The notes beneath the pieces are model-generated. The model saw only the letters and a program-made list of their open reading frames with translations, ran no database searches and was not told the origin of the DNA. A DNA stretch of 64,000 bases from an uncultured Bacteroides sp. (GTDB lineage: Bacteria > Bacillota > Clostridia > Lachnospirales > Lachnospiraceae): assembly GCA_945913015.1 (NCBI GenBank), contig CAMECH010000013.1, forward strand, positions 1 to 64,000, written 5' to 3'. Positions 7,970 through 17,312 of this stretch are shown here, piece after piece. The number at the start of each line of letters is the position of its first letter. Position 1 is the first letter of the stretch. A program made the translations under genes and the position numbers.

Positions 7970-9310
7970 TTAAACTTCCCGTGTCCAACTCTTCGCCTGC
8001 CTGAAAGCCAGAATAACAAGTCTTAAAAGCGTCACAAGCAGAAAAAGAAATGTAATAAACAACCCTCTTGCTTCTGTTGTATTTACACTTGGCGAAAGTC
8101 CAATCATGATTGCTTCGCATACTGCTGCACCAAATATCACGGGCGCTATCCACTCATTTTCTTCTGCAACGCCTATAAACAGCATCACCAGCACAATGCA
8201 TATGCACAAGATCCCGGCAAACATGGAAATCCACTGTCCATGCGATATTTCAAATGCATCTGAAGTAATATCAATATAATTAAATAAATACCGGCCAAGG
8301 AGCTTTACTACCGGCGTTGTGCCGTTATATCCCGACAACACTCTGTAAATACAGAAACTGCCGTAATACATTACAGGAACCGCAGCCACGCACCTGCATA
8401 TTTTTGAGCTGTATCGTCTGCAGGTCATTGCAAATGCCGCCGCACTTATCAGTACAAGAATAATTCCAAAATACTCCTGTATGCTTTCAAGCATATTTGA
8501 GAGGGAAAATATAACGCGGTCCGCAAATGTATAAGTGTCATAGCATGATATATCCATTATTATCTCAAGCTTATAACGTTCCCAGCTTCCCGGTGCCGCC
8601 AATGTCACAGCCGTCATAAGCAGTGTTACTGCAAGCAGTATAATCTCTGTCAGTGTAAGAGATTTATATTTTACAGCATTAACAACCGCCATTATCAGCA
8701 TGAACGCTGTCATAAATGCTGCCGTCTGCTCAAAGCTGCATCCATATATGCAGCATGGCACCAGTATAAGCAGCATTTTCTTAGAACATTCCCTGCCATA
8801 CAGCCTTGAGATAAACGGATATAACGCACAGAATGCACATAGTGTTCCCCATATATACAAAACTGCCGCACATTTCCACAAAACAGAACCGTTGAGCATC
8901 GCCTGTTTTGGAAGAAATATAACTGCTGCCGCCAAAAGTACTGTTAAAACATTGACGCTTTGCACATTTTCCATGCCGGTACGGCTGTCTGCCGTACAGA
9001 ATCTTATCAAGGCCCACACAAGCAGCGTCATAAATAATGCATTTAAAATCCAGAATACCGGCTGAGGAAGATTAATCAGTATAACCAGCAGCGTATGTGG
9101 GATAACCCTTCCGCTCCAGTGGCTGTAATAAAACTTCATAAATCCTGCGAGGCTTCCAAACTGCACCGGTGCATTCATAAATACAAAATCATCACCGGAA
9201 TTTACAATTCCCATATTAATAATCAGGTACATAACAAATGTCAGAACAATTCCCCATCTGCACTTTATTTTATCCTTAATGCCTCCGGCTTTCTCTGATA
9301 TATTTATCAT
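7970..9310 (-). CDS. Polytopic membrane protein, DUF6056-like
   Basis: The 446-residue protein has roughly ten or more hydrophobic segments. An N-terminal loop after the first helix reads NSGDDFVFMN...FYYSHWSGR. An acidic pair in the first extracytoplasmic loop followed by WSGR resembles DUF6056/GT-C-like membrane glycosyltransferases, where the acidic residues are catalytic. It overlaps the upstream gene by four bases (ATGA), so the two are coupled. Neither belongs to the usual truA-rplM neighbourhood. A role in transferring sugars to lipid or cell wall polymers is a guess. Confidence 0.55.
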   Translation of the reverse strand: MINISEKAGGIKDKIKCRWGIVLTFVMYLIINMGIVNSGDDFVFMNAPVQFGSLAGFMKFYYSHWSGRVIPHTLLVILINLPQPVFWILNALFMTLLVWALIRFCTADSRTGMENVQSVNVLTVLLAAAVIFLPKQAMLNGSVLWKCAAVLYIWGTLCAFCALYPFISRLYGRECSKKMLLILVPCCIYGCSFEQTAAFMTAFMLIMAVVNAVKYKSLTLTEIILLAVTLLMTAVTLAAPGSWERYKLEIIMDISCYDTYTFADRVIFSLSNMLESIQEYFGIILVLISAAAFAMTCRRYSSKICRCVAAVPVMYYGSFCIYRVLSGYNGTTPVVKLLGRYLFNYIDITSDAFEISHGQWISMFAGILCICIVLVMLFIGVAEENEWIAPVIFGAAVCEAIMIGLSPSVNTTEARGLFITFLFLLVTLLRLVILAFRQAKSWTREV

Positions 9311-9843
9311 CTGATAATTTCTCCTAATGTTATACCCGTCTTTATAATAAACTGCTCTTCATTATACCTTATAACAGTCAGCACCAGCTCACGGTCTGAA
9401 TATCCCGATGCATACTTATCCGGTACATAGGCGTTAAATCCACAGTATTTATAATCGATTCCATCTCCGGATTCATTGTTGACATCAGGCCTTTTCTTAA
9501 GTCTGGTCGGAAATATTATTACCTCATTATCTTTAACAATGCCACAATGAAAATTATTATAAACTCCGTACAAAACAGTATCGACTCCGTAATTATACCC
9601 TGAATCCACACGTCCTGTATCTGTCAGCCAGCCTGTTACAACGGCATGTCCGTCACGATATACAGAACCGCCCTCTATCTTGTAGTCAAAGCCTGGCAAT
9701 GCCTCATTATATTCACTTATATCAGTTTTTTTAACGCTCAGCCGGTATACGGAATATCCGTACAGCAATGCCGCAGTTACAGCCACAGCAGCCAGCACCG
9801 CAGCTATAAATATCCTGCATTTTCTTGTGTCATTATCCATCAT
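9307..9843 (-). CDS. Membrane-anchored or secreted protein of unknown function
   Basis: This 178-residue protein has one hydrophobic segment at about residues 10-28 (IFIAAVLAAVAVTAALLYGY) after a short basic N-terminus. An extracytoplasmic domain of about 150 residues follows, rich in Tyr, Asp and Gly, with no motif I recognise. The ATG at 9843 or 9840 would both serve. It begins 32 bp after truA and is coupled by a four-base overlap to the membrane protein downstream, so the two probably work together. Confidence 0.65.
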   Translation of the reverse strand: MMDNDTRKCRIFIAAVLAAVAVTAALLYGYSVYRLSVKKTDISEYNEALPGFDYKIEGGSVYRDGHAVVTGWLTDTGRVDSGYNYGVDTVLYGVYNNFHCGIVKDNEVIIFPTRLKKRPDVNNESGDGIDYKYCGFNAYVPDKYASGYSDRELVLTVIRYNEEQFIIKTGITLGEIIR

Positions 9844-9875
9844 ATCCTCCGTTCCGAGAACATTTTTCGTATTAC

Positions 9876-10706
9876 TTACAGATATTTAATCTCTGCTAAA
9901 GTCAGCCCCTGTGGCGGCGCTGTCGGCCCGGCACACTCTCTTTTGCAGGCTTCAAGCGCTTCTTTTACACTTTCAGGCGTCCGCCTTTTGTTGCCGACTT
10001 CAATAAGAGTTCCTGCAATAATCCTTACCATGTTATATAAAAATCCATTACCTCTGACACGTATGATAATTTCCCTGCCGCGCTTCATATTTTCCACGCT
10101 GTCCGCTCCATGCATTTCTTCGCAGCTACCACCATTGGAACCTGCCTCAGCTTCACAGAAACCGCCAACAGGCTTTGCAATCACTTCAAGTGAATAAATT
10201 GTACGCACCGTTGTCTCTGCCTGAGTATTTACCGAGCAGAAGCTTTTGAAATCATGCTCTCCTACAAGATACTGTGCCGCTTCATTCATTGCTTCCAAAT
10301 CAAGCGGATAATGGAAAAACAGCGTATCACTGCGCATAAGCGGAAGTGAAAATGTTCTGTTCAGAATTTTATACTCATATGTCTTTACAGTGTTGCAGTG
10401 TCTTGGATGAAAATCAGCATCAACCTCGCATGATTCCTGCACTGACACATCATCCGGAAGATACGTGTTAAGCGCATAAGCAAACTTTTCGGCAGGTATT
10501 CTGGATTCAGTGTCAAATACCGCAATATTGCCAAGCGCATGCACGCCCGCATCCGTCCTGCTTGCGCCTATAACCCTTATATCTTCATTACAAATACCGG
10601 AAAGAGCCTTATTTAGCACCTGCTCGACAGTAACCGCATTAGGCTGAAGCTGCCAGCCGCTATAGTTTGTCCCGTCATATGCCACAACCAGTTTAATCCG
10701 TCTCAT
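9876..10706 (-). CDS. truA: tRNA pseudouridine(38-40) synthase
   Basis: TruA makes pseudouridine at tRNA positions 38-40. The catalytic Asp is D52 in GASRTDAGVHALGN. Other conserved stretches are AYDGTNYSGWQLQP, YALNTYLPDDV, FHPRH and GNGFLYNMVRIIAGTL. At 276 residues it is a little longer than usual. The extra length is an insert at about residues 178-203, rich in Gly, Cys and Glu, before the last strand pair. It lies 26 bp after ecfT, the standard place in Firmicutes. Confidence 0.97.
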   Translation of the reverse strand: MRRIKLVVAYDGTNYSGWQLQPNAVTVEQVLNKALSGICNEDIRVIGASRTDAGVHALGNIAVFDTESRIPAEKFAYALNTYLPDDVSVQESCEVDADFHPRHCNTVKTYEYKILNRTFSLPLMRSDTLFFHYPLDLEAMNEAAQYLVGEHDFKSFCSVNTQAETTVRTIYSLEVIAKPVGGFCEAEAGSNGGSCEEMHGADSVENMKRGREIIIRVRGNGFLYNMVRIIAGTLIEVGNKRRTPESVKEALEACKRECAGPTAPPQGLTLAEIKYL

Positions 10707-10732
10707 TTACAGCATCCTTCCAAAGTAATTTT

Positions 10733-11548
10733 TCATACTAACGCACCGTTTCTAAGCATTTTTATTGCAATCATTAATACAAGATAAGCAGCAAGAATTA
10801 AATATGCTTTTACATCCTTTGCTTTGTAGCGGAGCGGACGCATTTTTGTCCTGCCTTCGCCACCGTGGTAGCACCTTGCTTCCATCGCCGTTGCAAGCTC
10901 ATTGGCACGTCTGAACGCCGATACAAACAGCGGTACAAGTATCGGAATCATCGCTTTTGCCCTCTGGATTATATTTCCATGTTCAAAGTCCGCACCACGT
11001 GCTATCTGTGCCTTCATAATTTTGTCCGTCTCTTCAATAAGAATCGGTATAAATCTGAGGGCAATCGACATCATCATTGCAATTTCGTGTACAGGCACTT
11101 TTATCTTATTAAGGAAACCAAGTCCTTTTTCAAGACCGTCTGTAAGGTCATTCGGCGTTGTCGTAAGAGTCATGAGCGACGACCCTATAATCAGGTAAAT
11201 GAGTCGTATCACCATGAAAGCTGCCATCTCAATGCCTTCCCATGTCAGTTTGAAAATTCCAAACTGTACGATTGGCGTTCCCTCTGTCAGAAACAGGTTG
11301 AATACCGCACTGAAAACAGCAATAAATACAATACTTTTGAGTCCGCGCACCATAAATTTAAACGGAACTTTTGATACCTTAATTACAGCCGCAAGAAATG
11401 CTGTTGCAACCGCATACATAATTACATTGCGTCCAATAAAAAGCGATATCAGAAATACCATTGTCCCGACAAGCTTTACTCTCGGGTCAAGTGCGTGTAT
11501 CGGGGATTTTGCCTGATAATATTGTCCAATTGTAATGTCTCTTAACAT
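10733..11548 (-). CDS. ecfT: Energy-coupling factor transporter transmembrane protein EcfT
   Basis: This 271-residue integral membrane protein couples the two ATPases to vitamin-binding S components. It has about five to six hydrophobic helices. The two Ala-Arg coupling motifs lie in AQIARGADFEHGN and ATAMEARCYHGG, the helices that contact EcfA. It follows ecfA2 after 5 bp. No S component is encoded in the window, so this is a shared (group II) module serving several substrates. Confidence 0.96.
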   Translation of the reverse strand: MLRDITIGQYYQAKSPIHALDPRVKLVGTMVFLISLFIGRNVIMYAVATAFLAAVIKVSKVPFKFMVRGLKSIVFIAVFSAVFNLFLTEGTPIVQFGIFKLTWEGIEMAAFMVIRLIYLIIGSSLMTLTTTPNDLTDGLEKGLGFLNKIKVPVHEIAMMMSIALRFIPILIEETDKIMKAQIARGADFEHGNIIQRAKAMIPILVPLFVSAFRRANELATAMEARCYHGGEGRTKMRPLRYKAKDVKAYLILAAYLVLMIAIKMLRNGALV

Positions 11549-11553
11549 TTATT

Positions 11554-12411
11554 TCATCCCTTACCATTAAGCATTTTTAAAATGTTATCACGGGCTTCCT
11601 CAACTGTGATTGCATCTGTATCAACCGCAAAGCCTGCCCTTTTTAAATCATTCATTATATATGTTACATCCGGTGCCGCAAGCCCCACGCTCTCAAGCTC
11701 CCTGTAGTGTGCAAAAACATTTCTCGGCTTATCGTCAAATATCAGCTCGCCATCGTTCATAACCATAATTCTGTCAACATAGCGTGCTACATCCTCCATG
11801 CTGTGAGATACAAGAATTACGGCAATGCCTGTCTCATCATGAAGCTTTCTTATATGTCCCAATATCTCATCGCGGCCTTTAGGGTCAAGCCCCGCCGTAG
11901 GCTCGTCAAGTATCAGATAATCCGGCTTCATCGCAAGCACTCCTGCGATTGCCGCACGTCTTTTCTGACCGCCGGACAAATCAAACGGTGACTGATAATA
12001 AAGATTCTCCTCAAGCCCTACAAGCCTGAGCGCCTGAAATGCCCTAAGCTGCACTTCCTTCTCCGGCAAACCCTGGTTGCGCGGTCCGAAACACACATCC
12101 TTAAAAATATCAGTTTCAAACAACTGATGTTCCGGGTACTGGAATACCAGCCCGACTTTGTTGCGCAGCTTCCTCATATCATAGTCTTTATCATAAATGT
12201 ACTCGCCGTCAAAGAAAATGTTTCCGCTTGTTGCCTTAATTATCCCGTTAAGGTGCTGTATAAGTGTTGACTTACCTGAGCCTGTATGACCGATAAGTCC
12301 GATAAACTCTCCCTTTTCAATTACACAGCTCACATCCTTTAACGCATGCTTTTCAAAGCCTGAGCCGATTTCATAAACATAGTTTACTTTATCAAGAATT
12401 ATTGACATCAC
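11554..12411 (-). CDS. ecfA2: Energy-coupling factor transporter ATPase EcfA2
   Basis: This is a 285-residue ABC ATPase: Walker [11 protein letters not shown]-loop in [10 protein letters not shown], signature [13 protein letters not shown], Walker [13 protein letters not shown], and the switch His in VSHSMED. The PEHQLFE segment and the extended C-terminal domain mark it as the EcfA2 type. Its ATG overlaps the ecfA1 stop by four bases, as expected for subunits of one heterodimer. M1 and M2 are both ATG and cannot be separated. Confidence 0.97.
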   Translation of the reverse strand: MMSIILDKVNYVYEIGSGFEKHALKDVSCVIEKGEFIGLIGHTGSGKSTLIQHLNGIIKATSGNIFFDGEYIYDKDYDMRKLRNKVGLVFQYPEHQLFETDIFKDVCFGPRNQGLPEKEVQLRAFQALRLVGLEENLYYQSPFDLSGGQKRRAAIAGVLAMKPDYLILDEPTAGLDPKGRDEILGHIRKLHDETGIAVILVSHSMEDVARYVDRIMVMNDGELIFDDKPRNVFAHYRELESVGLAAPDVTYIMNDLKRAGFAVDTDAITVEEARDNILKMLNGKG

Positions 12412-13301
12412 GCACCCCCAGACTTTACGACACGCGAAAGTGCCCTGATAAATTCCTCATGTGTCAGTATTCCGTCCGGCAGATTCACTCCTGCTTTCTT
12501 AAGTTCAAATGCAAGTTCTGTAACCTGCGGAACATCAAGGCGCAACTCCTTTAGCTGCTCCACATTTGAAAATATCTCATGAGGAGTTCCCTGCATCACA
12601 AGTTTTCCGCCATCTATCACAAATACCTTGTCGGCGTCAATAACTTCATCCATATAGTGTGTAATCAGAATTATTGTAACGCCCTCTTTTTTATTAAGCT
12701 CATGAAGAACCTTCATAACTTCTTTTCGTCCCGACGGGTCAAGCATGGCCGTAGGCTCATCAAGTACAATACATTTCGGCTTCATTGCTACTATTCCCGC
12801 AATAGCCACACGCTGTTTCTGACCGCCTGAAAGCTTGTTAGGTGACGCATTCCTGTATTCAAACATCCCCACTGCCTTAAGGCTTTTCTCAACACGCTCC
12901 CATATTTCTTCTGACGGCACGCCTATATTTTCCGGTCCGAAAGCTACTTCCTCGTCCACAAGCGTACATACAATCTGATTGTCAGGATTCTGAAATACCA
13001 TTCCTGCACTCTGTCTTATCTCTAAAAGGCGTTCCTCCTCGGTAGTGTCGATTCCATTTACAAATAATGTTCCCTCCGTAGGATAAAGAAGTGCATTAAT
13101 ATGCTTTGCAAATGTTGATTTCCCTGAGCCGTTATGCCCCAAAACCGCCACAAAGTCACCTTTTTTAACTGTAAGGCTTATATTGTCCACGGCTGTCGTA
13201 ATACCCTCAACATTACCCTCTTCATCACGCCTGTAATATTCAAATGTCAAATTTTCGGCTTTTATTATATCTTCCAAATTATCATTTTCTTTACGAAGCA
13301 C
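12408..13301 (-). CDS. ecfA1: Energy-coupling factor transporter ATPase EcfA1
   Basis: This ABC ATPase has Walker [11 protein letters not shown]-loop FQNPDNQIV, signature [13 protein letters not shown], Walker [14 protein letters not shown] and switch His ITHYMDE. The NPDNQIV form is the EcfA1 type. I place the start at GTG 13301, which has AAAGGA seven bases upstream and gives 297 residues. The open frame runs on to an ATG at 13373, but those 24 extra residues are Cys-rich and unlike the family. It starts 75 bp after rplQ and continues the ribosomal transcript. Confidence 0.95.
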   Translation of the reverse strand: MLRKENDNLEDIIKAENLTFEYYRRDEEGNVEGITTAVDNISLTVKKGDFVAVLGHNGSGKSTFAKHINALLYPTEGTLFVNGIDTTEEERLLEIRQSAGMVFQNPDNQIVCTLVDEEVAFGPENIGVPSEEIWERVEKSLKAVGMFEYRNASPNKLSGGQKQRVAIAGIVAMKPKCIVLDEPTAMLDPSGRKEVMKVLHELNKKEGVTIILITHYMDEVIDADKVFVIDGGKLVMQGTPHEIFSNVEQLKELRLDVPQVTELAFELKKAGVNLPDGILTHEEFIRALSRVVKSGGA

Positions 13302-13376
13302 GGCATATCCTTTCCATGATATGGCAAAGGCACAACAGCATTCACCGTTGTGCCCACCTATTACCATGTACAATTA

Positions 13377-13913
13377 TTATACTAATTCAAGTACAACTTC
13401 CATTGCAGCATCGCCCTTACGTGGTCCAATCTTAATAATTCTTGTGTAACCACCCTTGCGGTCTACATACTTAGGAGCAATCTCGTCAAAAAGCTTTGCA
13501 ACGAGGTCAACTTCCTTTGTATTCTTCTTTCTTCCTGCAGCTTCTGCCGGAACTTCTGTTACTGTATAGAGATCCTTAAGCATAAGGTGTCTTGCATGAA
13601 GACGTGAAGGTTTATCCTTCTTAATTGTCTTCTCTACTGACTCATATACTGTAACCTTCTTGCCGTCAACAACTTCCTTAACTCTCTTGCCTTCAGCATC
13701 CTTCTTAGGAACCTTAGCTGTTACTGTTACTTCCTCGAAGTTATCCTTCTCCTTAACAGCAAGTGTGATAAGGTGTTCAGCAATCTTTCTTACTTCCTTG
13801 GCTCTTGCCTCAGTTGTTACAATCTTACCGTTGTTGATAAGTGCTGTTACCTGGCTTCTTAATAAAGCCTTTCTCTGGCTTGATGTTCTTCCAAGCTTTC
13901 TATACTTTGCCAT
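13377..13913 (-). CDS. rplQ: 50S ribosomal protein L17, with two inserts
   Basis: At 178 residues it is about 60 longer than ordinary L17 (around 115-120). The N-terminal core ([19 protein letters not shown]) and the end ([19 protein letters not shown]) are standard. The extra length falls at about residues 59-104, a Lys/Glu/Val-rich stretch between helix 3 and LHARH, and at about 120-134. The frame is intact and codon use looks uniform, so the inserts are genuine. They would lie on the ribosome surface near the exit tunnel. AGGAGG precedes the ATG by five bases. It is separated from rpoA by a structured spacer. Confidence 0.96.
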   Translation of the reverse strand: MAKYRKLGRTSSQRKALLRSQVTALINNGKIVTTEARAKEVRKIAEHLITLAVKEKDNFEEVTVTAKVPKKDAEGKRVKEVVDGKKVTVYESVEKTIKKDKPSRLHARHLMLKDLYTVTEVPAEAAGRKKNTKEVDLVAKLFDEIAPKYVDRKGGYTRIIKIGPRKGDAAMEVVLELV

Positions 13914-14088
13914 TATATCCTCCTTCTCCGCTTATGCGGCAACACCGTATATCGGCAAATATCCGGTGCCGTAGCCACGCTTCTTTGGACTTACTGGCTA
14001 CTTTTTATTTTGGAAACACGCATATCACGCTTCTTTGGACTTACTGAACTGCGCGTATCACTACATTATATGCATCTGATGATTTGTA
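13914..14088 (-). promoter_or_regulatory. rpoA-rplQ spacer with four hairpins and a repeated loop
   Basis: The 175-bp spacer is highly structured. CCGC/GCGG pairs at 13928-13939, and CACCG 13943-13947 pairs with CGGTG 13964-13968, with ATAT extending the stem. GTAGCC 13971-13976 pairs with GGCTAC 13996-14001. ACGC 14018-14021 pairs with GCGT 14053-14056. The last two hairpins carry the same 21 bases (13976-13996 and 14026-14046, core CTTCTTTGGACTTACTG), exactly 50 bp apart, as their loops although their stems differ. This suggests a protein- or RNA-binding loop used twice, possibly to control rplQ. Confidence 0.6.
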
Positions 14089-15048
14089 TTAATCCTCATT
14101 AGGACTTAACTGCAAACCAAGCTCCTTAAGCTTTGCAAGAACCTCTTCAAGTGACTTGCGGCCCAGATTACGAACCTTCATCATGTCATCAGAAGTCTTG
14201 TTGCAGAGTTCTTCAACTGTATTAATACCGGCTCTCTTAAGGCAATTATATGAACGAACTGAAAGCTCAAGCTCATCAATTGTCATCTCAAGGACCTTCT
14301 CATGCTCATCAGTATCCTGCTCAACCATAATTTCTGCTGTTTTAGCATTCTCTGATAAATCAATGAACAGATTAAGATGCTCACTTAACACCTTTGCAGC
14401 AAGGCTTACAGCCTCATCCGGAGCAAGTGTGCCGTTAGTATACACGTCAAGTGTAAGCTTGTCATAGTCAGTTACCTGACCGACACGTGTATTTTCAACT
14501 GCCATATTTACACGCTCAACAGGTGTATAAATTGAATCGACTGCGATAACACCAACAGGTGTATCATCTGTCTTATTCTTATCTGAACCTACATAACCTC
14601 TGCCTTTGGTGATTGTAAGCTCCATTGAAAGCTTACAGCCCTCACCGCCGTTCAGATGAGCAATTACAAGGTCAGGATTAATAATCTCAATGTCACCGTC
14701 TGTCTGAATGTCAGATGCCTTAACAACACCCTCTCCTTCAAACTCAATGTATGCTGTCTTAGGCTCGTCTGAGTCGCTGTTGTTCTTGATAGCTAAATTC
14801 TTGATGTTCATGATGATTTCGGTTACATCTTCTTTAACACCCGGAATTGAACTGAATTCGTGCAACACGCCTTCGATTTTTACCTGACTAACCGCAGCGC
14901 CCGGTAATGAAGACAACATGATTCTTCTTAATGAATTGCCAAGTGTTGTGCCATAACCTCTTTCAAGTGGTTCTACAACAAATCTTCCGTACTTTTTGTC
15001 ATCAGAGATTGTTGCAATCTCAATTTTAGGTTTCTGAAAATCGAACAC
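14089..15048 (-). CDS. rpoA: DNA-directed RNA polymerase subunit alpha
   Basis: The 319-residue protein has the N-terminal dimerisation and assembly domain ([31 protein letters not shown] split across residues 20-50), an acidic linker, and the C-terminal DNA-binding domain ([21 protein letters not shown] ... [11 protein letters not shown], divided by a short loop). Length is normal. It follows rpsD after 87 bp that contain a perfect hairpin, and precedes rplQ. Confidence 0.99.
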   Translation of the reverse strand: MFDFQKPKIEIATISDDKKYGRFVVEPLERGYGTTLGNSLRRIMLSSLPGAAVSQVKIEGVLHEFSSIPGVKEDVTEIIMNIKNLAIKNNSDSDEPKTAYIEFEGEGVVKASDIQTDGDIEIINPDLVIAHLNGGEGCKLSMELTITKGRGYVGSDKNKTDDTPVGVIAVDSIYTPVERVNMAVENTRVGQVTDYDKLTLDVYTNGTLAPDEAVSLAAKVLSEHLNLFIDLSENAKTAEIMVEQDTDEHEKVLEMTIDELELSVRSYNCLKRAGINTVEELCNKTSDDMMKVRNLGRKSLEEVLAKLKELGLQLSPNED

Positions 15049-15104
15049 TATTTAGCCCTCCTTATTTATTAACATACCATCTGCCACCCCGGCAAATGTC
15101 CCCT

Positions 15105-15127
15105 GTGAAACTGCAGAGCAGTTTCAC
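15105..15127 (-). other. Perfect 10-bp hairpin between rpsD and rpoA
   Basis: GTGAAACTGC (15105-15114) and GCAGTTTCAC (15118-15127) form an uninterrupted stem with a three-base loop in the rpsD-rpoA spacer. No T-run follows in the minus-strand RNA, so it is not an intrinsic terminator. Processing, stability or S4 binding are possible roles. Confidence 0.65.
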
Positions 15128-15135
15128 AATGGTTA

Positions 15136-15729
15136 TTACTTAGAATACAACTCGACGATAAGCATCTCGTCAACAGGGACATCAATGATATCTCTTGTAG
15201 GAATTGCCTTAACTGAACCCTTAAGAGCATCAGCATCAGCCTCAAGCCACTCAGGAACAACTCTTCCGCTTGTAGCCTCAAGAACCTGCTTATATCTATC
15301 AGAACCCTTTGACTTCTCTCTGATTTCAATAACATCACCGGCCTTAACAAGGTATGATGGGATGTTTACGCACTTGCCGTTAACAAGTACATGCTTGTGA
15401 TCTACAATCTGTCTTGCTTCTTTTCTTGTTCTAGCAAAACCCATTCTGAAAATTACATTATCGAGTCTGAGCTCAAGCATAACCATAAGGTTTTCACCTG
15501 ACTGGCCTGACATCTTCTCAGCCTTCTTGTAATAGTTACGGAAAGGCTTCTCAAGTACGCCGTAAATGAACTTTGCCTTCTGCTTCTCTCTAAGCTGAAG
15601 ACCATATTCACTAATCTTTCTGCCTGCGTTGCTTGCCTTTCTCTTAGACTTCTTATCTATACCTAAATATACTGGATCAAGGTCCAATGATCTACATCTC
15701 TTAAGAACAGGAACTCTATTAACTGCCAT
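15136..15729 (-). CDS. rpsD: 30S ribosomal protein S4
   Basis: The 197-residue S4 has the S4 RNA-binding domain at about residues 88-150 ([27 protein letters not shown]). The N-terminal part has a single Cys ([10 protein letters not shown]), so this is the zinc-free form. S4 nucleates 30S assembly and is a translational regulator in other bacteria. In this genome it lies in the alpha operon between rpsK and rpoA, 18 bp after rpsK. Confidence 0.98.
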   Translation of the reverse strand: MAVNRVPVLKRCRSLDLDPVYLGIDKKSKRKASNAGRKISEYGLQLREKQKAKFIYGVLEKPFRNYYKKAEKMSGQSGENLMVMLELRLDNVIFRMGFARTRKEARQIVDHKHVLVNGKCVNIPSYLVKAGDVIEIREKSKGSDRYKQVLEATSGRVVPEWLEADADALKGSVKAIPTRDIIDVPVDEMLIVELYSK

Positions 15730-15747
15730 CTTATCCTAACCTCCTAA

Positions 15748-16143
15748 TTAGACTCTTCTACGCTTTGGTGGACGGCATCCGTTGTGTGGAACCGGAGTAA
15801 CGTCCTTAATGCTTGTTACTGTAAGACCTGCTGCTGAAAGGGCACGAATAGCTGCCTCTCTGCCTGAACCAGGACCCTTAACCATAACGTCTACTGACTT
15901 AAGGCCATGAACCAAAGCTGCCTTTGTAGCTGTCTCAGCTGCCATCTGTGCAGCATATGGAGTTGACTTTCTTGAACCCCTGAAACCAAGTCCGCCGGCA
16001 CTTGCCCATGAAAGAGCATTACCTTCTGCGTCTGTCAATGTAACGATTGTATTGTTAAAAGATGACTGAATGTGTGCCTGTCCGTGCTCAACATTCTTCT
16101 TAACACGCTTCTTTGTCACTTTTTTTGTAACTTTCTGAGCCAT
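15748..16143 (-). CDS. rpsK: 30S ribosomal protein S11
   Basis: The 131-residue S11 has [20 protein letters not shown], the [14 protein letters not shown] segment and the C-terminal [18 protein letters not shown] tail. It forms part of the platform of the small subunit with S7 and S18. The N-terminus is a Lys-rich stretch ([16 protein letters not shown]). It lies 39 bp after rpsM. Confidence 0.98.
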   Translation of the reverse strand: MAQKVTKKVTKKRVKKNVEHGQAHIQSSFNNTIVTLTDAEGNALSWASAGGLGFRGSRKSTPYAAQMAAETATKAALVHGLKSVDVMVKGPGSGREAAIRALSAAGLTVTSIKDVTPVPHNGCRPPKRRRV

Positions 16144-16182
16144 TGTTAAACAAACCTCCTATAAATTCGACTTAAAGATTAA

Positions 16183-16554
16183 TTACTTCTTCTTATTAGC
16201 TACTGTCTTCTTAGGACCCTTGCATGTTCTTGCGTTAGTCTTTGTCTTCTGACCTCTGCATGGAAGTCCCTTTCTGTGACGGATTCCGCGGTAGCATCCG
16301 ATTTCCTTAAGTCTCTTGATATTCATTGCGATATCTCTTCTGAGATCACCTTCAACAAGGATGTTGTCATTCTCAATTACATCACGAATCTTTGCTACTT
16401 CTTCGTCTGTTAAATCTCTTACGCGAGTATCAGGATTAACCTGTGCCTCTGCAAGGATACGATTTGATGTTACTCTACCTATTCCATAGATATAAGTAAG
16501 ACCAATTTCAACACGTTTTTCTCTTGGTAAGTCTACACCTGCAATACGAGCCAT
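16183..16554 (-). CDS. rpsM: 30S ribosomal protein S13
   Basis: The 123-residue S13 has [20 protein letters not shown] at the start, the helix-two-turns-helix core, and the basic tail [19 protein letters not shown]. It sits in the 30S head and contacts tRNA and the central bridge to 50S. It is first in the alpha block after a 308-bp spacer that may hold an attenuator. Confidence 0.98.
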   Translation of the reverse strand: MARIAGVDLPREKRVEIGLTYIYGIGRVTSNRILAEAQVNPDTRVRDLTDEEVAKIRDVIENDNILVEGDLRRDIAMNIKRLKEIGCYRGIRHRKGLPCRGQKTKTNARTCKGPKKTVANKKK

Positions 16555-16862
16555 GTGCTTGTTATACCTCCGTTAATATTCTTTATTCATTCATTGTCCG
16601 GACAAAATCATACATACGCAGCTCGTCACAAGTGACGCCTGAAATGTGTGCGCAGCACGAATCTGTCGTTATATATCATAGTAATAATCCGAACCGGGGC
16701 GGCGTTATACAACGTTGCCTGCCGTATCATTACTGCAGCCGCAAAACTAAAGCGGAATGTAATCACATTCCTGAAGCATGCCATAATGGCATATACACAC
16801 AAAAAGACAGGAAGATACAATCTTTCCTGCGAATCAAGGACTCGGTATTATCCTTATTCTAA
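16555..16862 (-). promoter_or_regulatory. 308-bp rpmJ-rpsM spacer with terminator-like hairpin
   Basis: No gene is visible here. Just past rpmJ, CAGGAAGAT (16808-16816) pairs with ATCTTTCCTG (16820-16829) with one bulge. In the minus-strand RNA it is followed by TCTTTTTGTG (16800-16807), a terminator-like arrangement inside the superoperon. Further on are smaller inverted repeats: GGAATGT/ACATTCC and TGCCATAATGGCA, the latter self-complementary. No clear promoter for rpsM was found. Partial termination and an alpha-operon leader are the likely roles. Confidence 0.5.
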
Positions 16863-16976
16863 TTAGCCCTGTCTCTGCTTGTGCTTAGGGTTTTCACAGA
16901 TAATTCTGATACTGCCCTTTCTTTTGATGACTTTGCATTTCTCGCAAATTGGTTTAACTGATGATCTAACCTTCAT
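16863..16976 (-). CDS. rpmJ: 50S ribosomal protein L36
   Basis: The 37-residue reading frame is [20 protein letters not shown] and then [18 protein letters not shown]11, C14, C27 and H32 form the zinc ribbon of the ordinary (zinc) L36. An AAAGGAGG site lies just upstream of the ATG. It is in its normal place between infA and rpsM. Confidence 0.98.
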   Translation of the reverse strand: MKVRSSVKPICEKCKVIKRKGSIRIICENPKHKQRQG

Positions 16977-17069
16977 TGCCAAAGCCTCCTTTCAAAAAAG
17001 TACGTTTAGTATTATATCACACATAAAATGTGAATGGCAAGAATAAATTTTAAAAATTGGCAACAATTT

Positions 17070-17288
17070 TTATTTATCTCTCCAGATGATTCTTCCCTTA
17101 GTAAGATCATATGGTGAAAGCTCAATTGTTACCTTATCTCCAGGAAGGATACGAATAAAATTCATACGAAGCTTTCCACTGATATGAGCCAGTACCTGAT
17201 GACCGTTTTCAAGCTCTACCTGAAACATTGCATTAGGAAGCTTCTCTACTACCTTACCCTCGATTTCGATTACATCTGACTTTGACAT
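17070..17288 (-). CDS. infA: Translation initiation factor IF-1
   Basis: The 72-residue OB-fold protein has the family pattern ([52 protein letters not shown]). IF-1 binds the A site of the 30S subunit and aids IF-2 and IF-3. It lies 24 bp after the KOW gene and 93 bp before rpmJ. Confidence 0.99.
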   Translation of the reverse strand: MSKSDVIEIEGKVVEKLPNAMFQVELENGHQVLAHISGKLRMNFIRILPGDKVTIELSPYDLTKGRIIWRDK

Positions 17289-17312
17289 TTAAATCCTCCT
17301 CATAAAAAATGA

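Noticed and set aside
9646-10197. A 183-codon plus-strand frame opposite truA
   Set aside because: It spans the truA end and the next gene on the other strand, both with clear coding signals; the frame has no ribosome binding site.
13302-13373. N-terminal extension of EcfA1 to the ATG at 13373
   Set aside because: The 24 extra residues are Cys-rich and unlike other EcfA1 proteins. GTG 13301 has a better ribosome binding site.
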